Below are positions 13,001 through 20,910 of a stretch of 64,000 nt of DNA, piece by piece. A program made the position numbers and the translations under genes. The first letter of the stretch is position 1. Every line of letters begins with the position of its first letter. This DNA is from Nautilus pompilius. Its lineage: Eukaryota; Mollusca; Cephalopoda; Nautilida; Nautilidae. The DNA lies in assembly GCA_018389105.1 (NCBI GenBank), contig JACATO010001432.1, forward strand, positions 118,237-182,236, given 5' to 3'. Under the pieces are notes generated by a model that saw only the letters and a program-made list of their open reading frames with translations, searched no databases and was not told the origin of the DNA.

Positions 13001-15551
13001 TGGCTTTCTGGAAAAAACACTGTTTGCTTCACAGAGTTTTGCCTTAGAAGATGTAATTTCTTTTGTTCCAGTTAGTGGAGAGTTGATTACAGATAGAACA
13101 TCCACTGAATATTCATTTTCAGTTAAAGTGGAAAGTCTTGTTGTACATAAGGAAACATCCATGCCTCGGATTTCAGTGCCATTTCTAAACAGGACACAGT
13201 TTCTTGCAGAAACCTCATTATTGGCAGCAGAAAGTTTTAATTTCTTTCCAAGTAGCTTAACCTTTGCTCTACAAAGCTCTGAGGCTTTGTTACCAATGTC
13301 CATCAGCTTCAGTGACAACTATATTTTTATTTCATCTTCATCAGCAGAACCACTCTTTTCCACATATCTTAGTAGCACACCCAGGACGTTAATAGCGACA
13401 GATTCTGAACCACAGGAATGTCTCATTCTGAAAATTATACCCAGAATTAAAAGACCGAAAAAACGTAAATGTTTCAGAAATAAATGTCGATCGATGGAAA
13501 GAAAGAAGAAAAGGTCTTATTTGAAAAAGAAGGAATTGGTGTGCTGGCCTCTTCAGTATCGTACAGTACCTCTGCCATCTATGAGTGAACTTAACATCAC
13601 TTCTATTGTGCTAGAAAGCTACAGTGATGCTTTAAATTGGGTAAATGAAACAGTTTCTCACCTGTTACCAACAGAGAAATTACCTTCTAAAACAAGCAAA
13701 AACCTCACCAAAATATTTAGATGGGTGAATAAGAGCTTACACCATTTACTAATAGATAATTCATCTTCATTACCTTGGTTTAGTTCCAGCACTTCACCAG
13801 AAAGTACACCTGAATGTTTGTTAATAAAAATCCATTTAGATCAAGGAATTGCATCAACACATAATAATACTGAAAGTGGTAACACTACTAAAATAATATA
13901 TAGAAGACAAGAAATATGCAGACCTGCCAGTGAGTCTACATCATCAACATCAAAATTGGACAGAGTTATTGGAGAAACCACTCCAATGACTATGGAAATA
14001 AATGAGACTTACAGTCAAACAGCCACAGACTCTCAGATGACTTTTAGAAATATTACTGATGTCAAATTTACTATTTCTCAAGAAACCATTTTAGATACTA
14101 ATATTTCCATTAAGGAATACAGCCTGCCTATTTTATCATTGATTACAAAACCATCAGCAAAATATCTGAAATCTACTACCGAGCCAACTAAACCAACTTT
14201 ATTTTATCCTTATAGTGAGAATAATACTAGAGAAATACCCATGTTGACAAAATATTTCCTATTAACTGAACAAAGTTTACCTACCAAAACAATGTCTGGG
14301 ATTAATTATTCCAAACCCACTATGACCACAAGCTCTTTTAGGTCTCTGACAGAAGCTGTTTCTATAACAAACACATCTGAAAGTTTCAGAAAAATGAGGA
14401 TTCAAACAGAGTGCATTGAAATTGAAATAAAATTAAAAAAGAGAAGGCCAGAATTTCGAAAATCTATCAAGAATTCATTAAAGAATAAGAAAAGTAAAAT
14501 CGCTACTTTACAGGAAAGAAGAGAAATGTGTTGGCCTGTCAATGAATCTATATTACTAAATATAACAAAATCAGAAGATCTAACTTCTCTTACAGAAGAC
14601 ATTGCGATTGCTCTCAGGTGGGTGAACGAAACTCTTTCTTTCTTTTTACCCACTGAAGATCACCAGATGGCTGAAAGTCAGGAAGAAATATACATTTGGG
14701 TGTCTAAAACTCTGCTCAAGTATTACTCTATTGTTAACAATCATTCATATGGCTTAGCACCCATGAAAAAAGACTTTAAGGCAGAATGTGTTGGTATCAA
14801 GATAAAATTACATCAAGAAGAAGATCGGCGTAGAAATATACAATGGTACATGTTAGTAGACAAAAGGCTTCTACCTATAGAGAGAACATCAAGATATAAA
14901 TCAACTATTACAAAAAAAGAATTATGTCAGTCTGAGACAGAACTCTCTTCAACAACTTCTGTACCTCATTCTTCAATGAGACACAATGCATCAGCTGTGC
15001 TTCCACGATTAAAAATTACCATTAATGGCAGTACTTATATTAATAAGACATACATTATTCCTAGAAATCAGATTGCAGTTTTGTCACCACCGACCATTAT
15101 TGTGACTGTGTATCGAGTAGGTAAAAGAATCTACAATATTGGAAGTAAAGTTGTTTCTAATGTCTACCAGAAAACTAGGATGTTGTTGATAAATACACTC
15201 TCCAAGTTATCTGCGGCATGGCGGGTTGTAAACACAATGAAAAACTATTTAGGCAAAACATTGTTAATCAGAAAGGTCTGGAATTTAATGTGGGATAGGG
15301 CAGCTACTGCCTATGATCTTGCAAGACAGACAGTACGGAATGCTTACCAGAAGGCACGCACGCTCTCTATTAACTTTACCAAGACTGCAGTCAATACCTC
15401 CATACATTACTATCGAAAGTTCTATGAAATCTACAGAAGGCAATATGATAATTTTGTAAGTCATCTTGATGCGGGAATCAAGACTTTCAAGAAAAAGTAT
15501 GAAGAATACACTAACTATCTTAGAAATTATTGGAATAGTTATATTAAATAA
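903..15551 (+). CDS. DSL/EGF Notch-ligand-like secreted protein, 3' seven exons (5' end outside window)
   Basis: Seven exons join in one frame: 903-1032, 4350-4498, 5983-6119, 6557-6679, 9337-9464, 10775-10931, 12121-15551. All introns are GT-AG and their phases match (0, 2, 1, 1, 0, 1). The product is at least 1,417 residues. In order it has about 95 residues resembling the last part of the C2-like N-terminal region of DSL proteins, a DSL domain (CQPNYYGLRC ... GHYTC ... CLPGW), three six-cysteine EGF repeats, then about 1,120 Ser/Thr-rich residues. DSL proteins are Notch ligands, so a role in cell-cell signalling is inferred from family. Unlike Delta and Jagged, no hydrophobic membrane segment is visible after the EGFs, so the product is probably secreted. 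Signal peptide and first exon lie upstream of the window or were not found. No orthologue name is assigned because EGF number and C-terminus do not match a ligand I know. Confidence 0.85.
1273..1390. mobile_element. Small inverted-repeat (MITE-like) element, unexpanded copy
   Basis: The left end GGGCTAGTTGTTACAGCAGC and following AGTGATTCCTAATTAA are mirrored by the right end TTAAGAATTACTGATTCTGTAACAG. The whole element is about 118 bp and palindromic, with a central ATAACATCGATTA. No transposase is present. Confidence 0.65.
1391..4349. other. Intron of the DSL gene, mostly unrecognised
   Basis: AT-rich intron sequence. Apart from a SINE at about 3905-4080 and poly-T/poly-A tracts, I see no gene or clear repeat. 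Confidence 0.5.
3905..4080 (+). mobile_element. tRNA-derived SINE (forward)
   Basis: An A-box-like GTGGTTGTAGTACTGGACTA precedes the B-box-like GAGTTCAAATCC, as in tRNA-derived SINE heads. The following sequence (CCCAGATGTGGGCTTTCTCC) resembles the body of the other copies in this window. Confidence 0.5.
4350..4498 (+). CDS. DSL gene exon: C2-like region, second part
   Basis: The acceptor is TTTTTAG and the donor AA|GTGAGT. The 149-bp exon enters in phase 0 and leaves in phase 2. It encodes an acidic and aromatic stretch (KLNIDVEDFDD ... NYIFEAKDVRL) leading straight into the DSL domain, in the place where Delta and Jagged have the last strands of their C2 domain. Confidence 0.7.
4499..5982. 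other. Intron before the DSL-domain exon
   Basis: Contains the LINE fragment at 5299-5454 and a short (TTG)n run near 5490. Nothing else was recognised. Confidence 0.5.
5299..5454 (+). mobile_element. RTE-like LINE fragment, copy 2
   Basis: Near-identical to 572-727, in the same orientation and of the same length, with the same in-frame stops, in the next intron but one exon away (intron before the DSL exon). Either a short non-autonomous derivative moved twice or a segment was duplicated within the gene. Confidence 0.65.
5983..6119 (+). CDS. DSL gene exon: DSL domain
   Basis: The acceptor is CCTTTTGTTAG and the donor CCTG|GTAAGT. The exon encodes LRIYCQPNYYGLRC, then CSS...DNPAGHYTCDS and GEKICLPG; the next exon supplies W and the last Cys. 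The six Cys, the YYG motif and GHYTC fit the DSL consensus, which binds Notch EGF repeats in known ligands. This exon identifies the gene. Confidence 0.9.
6557..6679 (+). CDS. DSL gene exon: end of DSL plus EGF repeat 1
   Basis: A phase 1-1 exon of 123 bp with acceptor TTTTGCAG and donor ACAG|GTAATA. It encodes WSEDNC, closing the DSL domain, then INTDDCVNHRC ... STC ... YRCVCPPGKTG. The INTDDC start resembles calcium-binding EGF repeats. The last Cys of this EGF is in the next exon. Confidence 0.88.
7251..7390 (-). mobile_element. tRNA-derived SINE (reverse)
   Basis: On the - strand a head with A-box-like AGTGGTCCATTAGTTA is followed by the B-box-like AAGTTTAAATCCCGG and by the conserved 3' part GGTTTCCTCCCACATCT. 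That 3' end recurs at 6880, 8331 and 18290. Confidence 0.6.
8391..9155 (-). mobile_element. hAT transposon relic with 8-bp target site duplication
   Basis: The ends are inverted: AGAGGTGTAGCAAGGG at left and CCCTTGCTATGCCTCT at right. The flanks carry an exact 8-bp direct repeat, CAGGCAAG, at 8383-8390 and 9156-9163, the size expected of hAT. At 765 bp it is far shorter than an autonomous hAT and so internally deleted. It still carries a piece of the transposase dimerisation domain. Confidence 0.85.
8860..9016 (-). pseudogene. hAT transposase C-terminal dimerisation domain fragment
   Basis: The - strand is open for about 52 codons, reading CERSFRELKLIMTYLRTLM, then LSNLAILSIEKDVLNTL. This is the hAT C-terminal dimerisation signature (ERSFS-LK-IKN-LRS-M ... 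RL--LA-L-IE). The rest of the transposase is missing. Confidence 0.8.
9337..9464 (+). CDS. DSL gene exon: EGF repeat 2 (calcium-binding type)
   Basis: The acceptor is TTTTCAAG and the donor TGTCAG|GTAAGA. It encodes the closing FACE of EGF 1, then VNECASDPCENGGTC ... NGYTCDC ... GLQC, a textbook EGF repeat with six Cys and the E/N residues of the calcium-binding class. The preceding 2.66-kb intron is full of repeats. Confidence 0.9.
9465..12120. other. Introns flanking the EGF 3 exon
   Basis: Apart from the exon at 10775-10931, AT-rich non-coding DNA with no repeat or gene I can identify. Confidence 0.5.
10775..10931 (+). CDS. DSL gene exon: EGF repeat 3 with an extra Cys pair
   Basis: The acceptor is TTTGCTTAG and the donor TTTACTA|GTAAGA. 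It encodes RICKNDEMEHVSC, a spacer with two extra Cys, then NSCESLPCKNGGNC ... FNCTCLPEFT; the final EKC comes from the next exon. The two extra Cys before the EGF could pair with each other. The open frame running past 10931 is intron read-through. Confidence 0.88.
12121..15551 (+). CDS. DSL gene terminal exon: giant Ser/Thr-rich tail
   Basis: The acceptor is TATAATTTCAG and the stop codon TAA is at 15549-15551. The exon is open for 1,143 codons. It completes EGF 3 (EKCDQ) and then encodes: a Ser-rich stretch; five 40-residue repeats (SFLDEAVSKSY ... RHPVIPEISETMV) preceded by a decayed sixth; a second Ser-rich stretch; two copies of a Cys-flanked basic module (13416-13925 and 14406-14932); and a C-terminal 180 residues rich in Lys, Arg and Tyr that look helical. 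Many N-x-S/T sites suggest heavy glycosylation. There is no membrane helix or GPI-type hydrophobic end. I recognise no domain in this exon after the EGF closure. Confidence 0.85.
12401..13000 (+). repeat. Coding tandem repeat, 120-bp unit, 5 copies
   Basis: Five head-to-tail copies keep an exact 120-bp period and differ by only a few bases, such as a TCA/CCA change (SYSSYLE or SYPSYLE). The unit encodes 40 residues and preserves the reading frame. The bases just upstream encode a weak older copy (SFLDDSFVSKS ... EQTMVF). The near identity points to recent expansion or gene conversion, so copy number may vary between individuals. Confidence 0.95.
13416..14932 (+). repeat. Diverged internal duplication in the DSL tail (C-module / WVNET / C-module)
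   Basis: A block is present twice. Copy 1 has EC-LILKI ... KKELVCWP, then ALNWVNETVSHLLPTE, then EC-LLIKI ... RRQEICRP. Copy 2 has EC-IEIEI ... ERREMCWP, then ALRWVNETLSFFLPTE, then EC-VGIKI ... KKELCQS. Each C-module is an EC-hydrophobic strand, a Lys/Arg-rich stretch and a second Cys, which suggests an internal disulfide loop. The two copies are separated by Ser/Thr-rich linker (about 13,930-14,400). Confidence 0.75.
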
Positions 15552-17932
15552 ACTAGTAGGAAGAAAAGAATGTATCAAAGTGAGGCTAGAAAGTTTAAAT
15601 TTTTTTAGAAGGTAGAGAAACACAAATTCTGAATATTACTAAATTAGATATAATGGAGTTAATATAAAGCATATCTTAGAAAATGGAGGAAAGTGGAATG
15701 TAATGTAATGGTTAAAAGTATACACAAAACATATTAGCTGTAATAAAAAACTGATGACATGTAAAAGTTGGCAGAAATTGAACATCTATGAGCAGTTCAC
15801 TTAATGCCATTGTCTCTGAATAACATCACATGACACAAAGTTTCCAGCAACTCAGTACCTGGCATGGCCATTCTTAATATGGCTTATGCATAGTGTCCGC
15901 TGCTCAAAACTTGGCAGACTCATTGTATTTAGAATCTCAGTGTAGTGCTGTGGTGAAGATGGCACTAGCTCTGACTTACTTAGTAATGTTGAGATTAAAT
16001 CTGGATGGCCATTCAAGTATGTTGATGATGTTTTGTCTTTAGTAATTCTGCTGTACCATGTCTACTACACCACATGAAGGGTGGGACTTTCTTACCAGAT
16101 TCTAGATCATATCCACCAACCGACCAAATATTAATCAACTATAAATGCATACTTTTAAATCTGTTGTGCTCTCAGTTCCAATAGTTTGCAAACCATTTTT
16201 CTGGACATCAGGAAATAAGAAACTGTCTGGAAAAAAAAAGGAGATTAGCACAGACAGACAAACTGCAACCATCTTTTGGAAAGGTCCAGCAAGCCTAAGG
16301 TTGTGTTGTCACAGCATTCTGCATGCAAAAGTCTCTTGTTTTTTCCAGTGAAAAATGCTTCTGCTGCATAGAATAATAAACAAAGAAAGAAAAGCCTCTT
16401 TTGTGCTCTACATATTCCATAACATCAAATATGGTTGAGTTTATGTAAACTGGTGATAACATATATGAAAGTAAATATATAGCTTCAGCAGAATATATTT
16501 GTTGGAAAGGATTCTGCAACTTTTGACAATCTGACTAGAATTGTATGCCACATTTCATAATCAAAAGTGTTTCTTTTAAAATTAGTATTAGTTCTCTCTA
16601 TTTCAATTTATATATTTTTTTCAAAAAATTTTTTAAAAAAAATGAACAGTAATTTTAGATCAGGGAAAATGAGGTGTCATTCCTGCCAAACCAGTCTGGA
16701 TCGGGTTTTGTTGTAATAAGGAAAAGTTTTGAATTGTCTCTTTGGAAAAACCAGATTCAAAATGCTATTTCTCTATGAAAAAAGAGAATAGCTGAATACC
16801 TAAATCACAGAATTCCTAAGTATTAGCTGCAATTGCTGTTTTGCTTTTTTCTGTTAGCACTTTGATAACTATTATCTATGCCTGATGAATGTAAAGGAAA
16901 CTGGGGCCAGGTGTTACACAAGTAAGTTGTTCTCAGCATCAGTAATTTCTAATTAAAGTACAGGTGAGGTTATAGTTAATGTCGCATGCTTTGACTTTAA
17001 TGACATTAATTATAACTCGTCTATGTTAGGAATTATTGATGCTGTAACAAGTACCCTTGTAAGAGTTAGCCAGTTTGGTCTCCCCCCACCTGCTGATATT
17101 CAAGATGATAATCATAATAAGTTCTGATGCATCATATTGTTTAACATGACATTTTTCATTGCTATCCTTTCTCAAACTCTGGCTTCATTTGTAAAAATCA
17201 CATGTATAGTACTCATAGATGCATAAGTATGGCAGAAATTGTCCACCTACAGCTAGCCATCCCACTGTCTTGCTTTCGAGGTCTTTTGGATTCTAATGCA
17301 GAGACCATGTGACAGGTGAGCAGCATTACGATACAATGTCTGCCCATGCAATCTGAAAGCCTACTTCATTGACCATTACCAACCAAAGAAATTATAGCTA
17401 ATTCAGGAATATTTTAAATGTATCTACTTGGTATATTCAGATGAAATCTGTCTGAAATAGAATCAATTTAATGATATGTGGTCCTTGGATTTTAACTGAA
17501 CCTCCCTAGTACATGATTCCATGTTAATCTTGTCATCATGTATCTGTAAAAAAGCCTTGCAAAATTTGGTTTTTTTATTTTAAATGGAGGACTTCAGAAA
17601 TCTATCAAATGAAAAACAAAACACAATGTTGCAGTCACATAGTTTGGATACTAACTTAGGTTACTGCATGGCTTAAATTCATGAAGTTTTAAAACTCTCT
17701 GACAACTTGAATGTGCTTGGTATGCTTCTGATCTTTCTTAATGGCAGCAGATGAAGATATGAATTATTGTGTTTGTTTAACCTGTGTATAAACTTGACAT
17801 TTATGTAAATAAACTGACCATGCTTGCACTGACAGTCTTGTGTGTTTGAATTTTTCCATGCGCACAGCCCAAACCAGCTACTCAATGCTGGAAGAGATGA
17901 GTGTAGTCCTAAAACAAGTTTCTGACAATAAA
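15552..17932 (+). other. 3' flank / probable 3' UTR of the DSL gene
   Basis: AT-rich non-coding DNA follows the TAA. Candidate polyadenylation signals AATAAA occur at 15742-15747 (near) and 17927-17932 (far); sequence alone does not choose between them. One small inverted-repeat element lies at about 16912-17049. Confidence 0.4.
16912..17049. mobile_element. Small inverted-repeat (MITE-like) element, unexpanded copy
   Basis: The left half (GTTACAC, then CAGCATCAGTAATTTCTAATT) mirrors the right half (GGAATTATTGATGCTGTAAC). The interior (GGTTATAGTTAATGTCGCAT) is the TATAATCGACGTCAT motif in decayed form. It is the same family as 1273-1390 and 54569-55446. Confidence 0.65.
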
Positions 17933-17969
17933 CTTATTGTTGAAAAATGGCATTGTGGGTGGTAAGAAA

Positions 17970-18016
17970 GCAAAAGAGAGAGAGAGAGAGAGAGAGAGTG
18001 TGTGTGTGTGTGTGTT
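17970..18016. repeat. (GA)n/(GT)n microsatellite
   Basis: A run of GA dinucleotides is followed directly by GT dinucleotides. Confidence 0.95.
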
Positions 18017-18159
18017 ATGATAACTGAGTATATGAAAGACATTAATTAGGTTTTAATCTGCTGGTTATTGAGTAAATATTGCAATGCCACAGGAATTTTT
18101 AAACACTTTTTCACTTTTTAAGAATTGACACACACACAGTTCAGCAAAGATTATCCAGT

Positions 18160-18310
18160 TACATTTAATAGTAGGTAAATCTGGTGGTTTGTCTACTCTA
18201 GTTTAAATCCCAGTAGGAGATAATCCTGTTTGGTTTACCACCCTAGCATAATCTGTTTCTTCCCAAGCAGGCCACATCGGTCTTGTGTTTTCTCCCACAT
18301 CTAAAAATAA
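18160..18310 (+). mobile_element. tRNA-derived SINE (forward)
   Basis: The B-box-like AGTTTAAATCCCAGTAGG is followed about 90 bp later by TGTTTTCTCCCACATCT, the 3' end seen in the reverse copies at 7251 and 8331. Confidence 0.55.
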
Positions 18311-19875
18311 AGAGTATTAGTCTGCTGAGCCAGGGTCAGCTCATTGTGGACTAGCCTAGTCTAATTCCACATTAGAAATAACCCTGATTTCCAGCAGGTC
18401 GAGGAGAGAAGAAAAAAGATTATAATTAGTCATTAGAACAGGGGAGATAATTATAATTTTGATTAAGGCCTATATAGAGGGAAAAAATCCATCTTTTGTG
18501 TATGATAGTGTTTGTGGCAATACTTTATTCTTTTTGTTGACTTAGAATTAGCTAAGATTGATGAAATTCATGTCTACTATTTTTAGAATAAGTGCAAATA
18601 GGAAATTTTCTACTGTTACCACTATCATTATCTCCATAACTAGCATTAGTATTAATATTATTATTCTATTGATGGTTTTGGTTTGTCAGGATTAGAATAA
18701 TTTACACTTTGAGAATTTGTTATATCATTTAGTGTAGGAAGTTTGTGAAGGCCTAAGTTATTCAGCCCATTAGGTTGTGTGATGCATGGTTCAAGGATGT
18801 AGTTATTACAGATATGGGGATGTTAGTGAGAGAGATTAAAGTTAAGGAGGAGTTTCATCAGAAACGTTGGTTTGCAGGTGTTTAAAAAGGGCAATAGCTT
18901 ACATGGAGGTCTGCTACTGTCATTTCACAGGGGCTGCTCAAACATGGTAGTTTGCTGTGATGCAAATATAGCAATTGCCGAAACTGTCTCTGAGTTTCTC
19001 GGCTCTATGTGGGTGGGGTGTGCCATGGGCATAAACTATTCTGGACTAGCACTTAATCCAGGTTCTTGTGTCTCTAAGTTATTATAATATGTGGAGCTTA
19101 GATTTTGGAATAATTTTGTAAATTCTTCTAGTCCACCTTGAGGTGCTGAGTGAGTTTGGCTGTGTCTGGTAAGTATGGGAGGGTGAGGGGAATTTTGGTT
19201 CCAGGTCTGAAGGGGCAGATTGTGTCAAAGGTGAACTGTTCAGGTTGATGAGTTGCTTTCTGAATTTTTCTCTGGTATTTTCTGAAGTGGACTCTAATGT
19301 GTGTGTGTGTTGAGTGGAAAGAGCACTTCTGTAGAGATGGAGCAGGTCTGCATTTCTCAGGTGTACCTTAGAAGCTGGGTAAATCGTTTACTGGCGTAGA
19401 TTGTATGTCTAGAAGGTTCCCTGACCCTGATCTGGTGGCTTGACAGAAATGTTGTTGGGGCACAGAGCCTTGAAAGTTTGTCTTCTCTGAGCGTCAGAAT
19501 GCCAAAAATGTCTTTATCCATCTCAAGGGAGTTAGGGGTGTATCTCAACAATTTGCTGGTGCATGCTTCCCAGTAGGTCAGGGAAGCCATCTGGTTCCTA
19601 CAAGGGTGTCTTTAGTTTGCTAGTGGGATCTTCTGTCGATCTCAATGTTGTTTTATAAAGACTGTTAGAAATATCTGCATGAAGAGGTTAGGGCCGCTAG
19701 AGTTTGCTTCTTCATAGTGAAGAAGTTCTCTGGTCACATCGTTATTCTATTCTCGAAATGTTAAGTTTGGATTTCATCAACTCTTAACTAATTCCAATTA
19801 AATAAAATTATTTTCACAGTCTCCCCACTACTTCTTTTTTTAAAGGATAGCTTCCCCTACTATATTATTATTATA

Positions 19876-19942
<67 letters not shown>

Positions 19943-20000
19943 TATTATTATTATTATTATTATGTACAGTTGTCTCCCTTCTTCTACTGACTATAAAAGA
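18311..20000. other. Unrecognised DNA with an (ATT)n tract
   Basis: No gene recognised. An open stretch on the - strand at 19357-19590 has no family match. (ATT)n covers about 19861-19965. CpG frequency starts to rise in this interval. Confidence 0.5.
19861..19965. repeat. (ATT)n microsatellite
   Basis: An interrupted ATT trinucleotide run of about 100 bp, at the junction between CpG-poor and CpG-richer sequence. Confidence 0.95.
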
Positions 20001-20007
20001 AGATGGA

Positions 20008-20600
20008 TTACTTGGCCTTAATTTGATCTAAGTTTTTGGTGAAAACTGTGACAAGATTCATACTTGATTTGACCACTGTTACGCAAATTTCGAATGTCTG
20101 ACATCGGTGTGACTCTGGAGGGGTAGGTACAGAGCCACACGCAACACTTGAAATAGCAGAATCGTCACATGGCCCAAGCCTTAAGATGCCAACTCCCCCC
20201 ACCGGGGGAAAGATCATACGACATCTTGTATAATGGCCAAGGTGACTGTACATACTCTCACAAAATCTCATACAAAATATATTATTCTGTTCAGTGTGCA
20301 ATTTATGTACAGTGTATTCAACAGATGCAGACGACTCTTCACAATTGGTGTGCAAAACAACAAATGTTCTCGAAGTTTCTAAGCTACAGACATAATTTAA
20401 TAATTTTGGAAGTAATTGTACGTTCTTCCTATACTGATAAGAACACGGACAACAACCTCTGTACCAATTCTTCATGTTCTGGTATAATGGATTTTATAAT
20501 GAGCCGTGCCGCATCTCAGGTTCTCTTTGAAACACGGACACAGAACTCATCTCACATTCGGCATCCACGAGATTTTGGTTCGTCGTCAGGGTGACCAATA
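20008..20600. other. Open on both strands, coding status undecided
   Basis: A 155-codon open frame on the - strand (20008-20475) overlaps a 141-codon frame on the + strand (20169-20594). Neither has a domain, signal or splice context I recognise. The - strand frame is Cys-rich and could be an old repeat or transposon remnant. I do not assign a gene. Confidence 0.25.
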
Positions 20601-20779
20601 TCGAGCGGCTGTGGGCAGAAAGCAGCCGCATCGCGACTTGCTTATTTATTTTAAAAAACGGGGGGGGGCTGATCGCGGTAGGCTCCTTATGTATGGCTGT
20701 TTATACAAATTATATAGTTATTCAATTAATATTTATGTTACATATATTTTAGCAAAAAAGTTAAAACCGAAACTCAATC

Positions 20780-20910
20780 ATACCGGAGTAGTTGAGTGGC
20801 GCAGTAGTCCAGTGGTTAACTGCTAGATTGTTAAAGTCACTAGAGGATCCACTCGGTTTGTGTGTGTGTGTGTGTGTGTGTGTTGTGTGTGTGTGTGTGT
20901 GTGTGTTGAA
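20780..20910 (+). mobile_element. tRNA-like SINE head followed by (TG)n
   Basis: TGGCGCAGTAGTCCAGTGGTTA resembles an A-box head shared with the reverse SINE at 32160. AGAGGATCCACTCGG follows, then (TG)n at about 20858-20906. Confidence 0.45.

Noticed and set aside
12932..13318. 128-codon frame antisense to the DSL tail
   Set aside because: Shadow of the real + strand exon; no independent features.
20795..20860. tRNA gene
   Set aside because: Only A-box and B-box-like pieces are seen; no cloverleaf or anticodon arm could be drawn, and similar heads recur at 32160 and elsewhere as SINEs.
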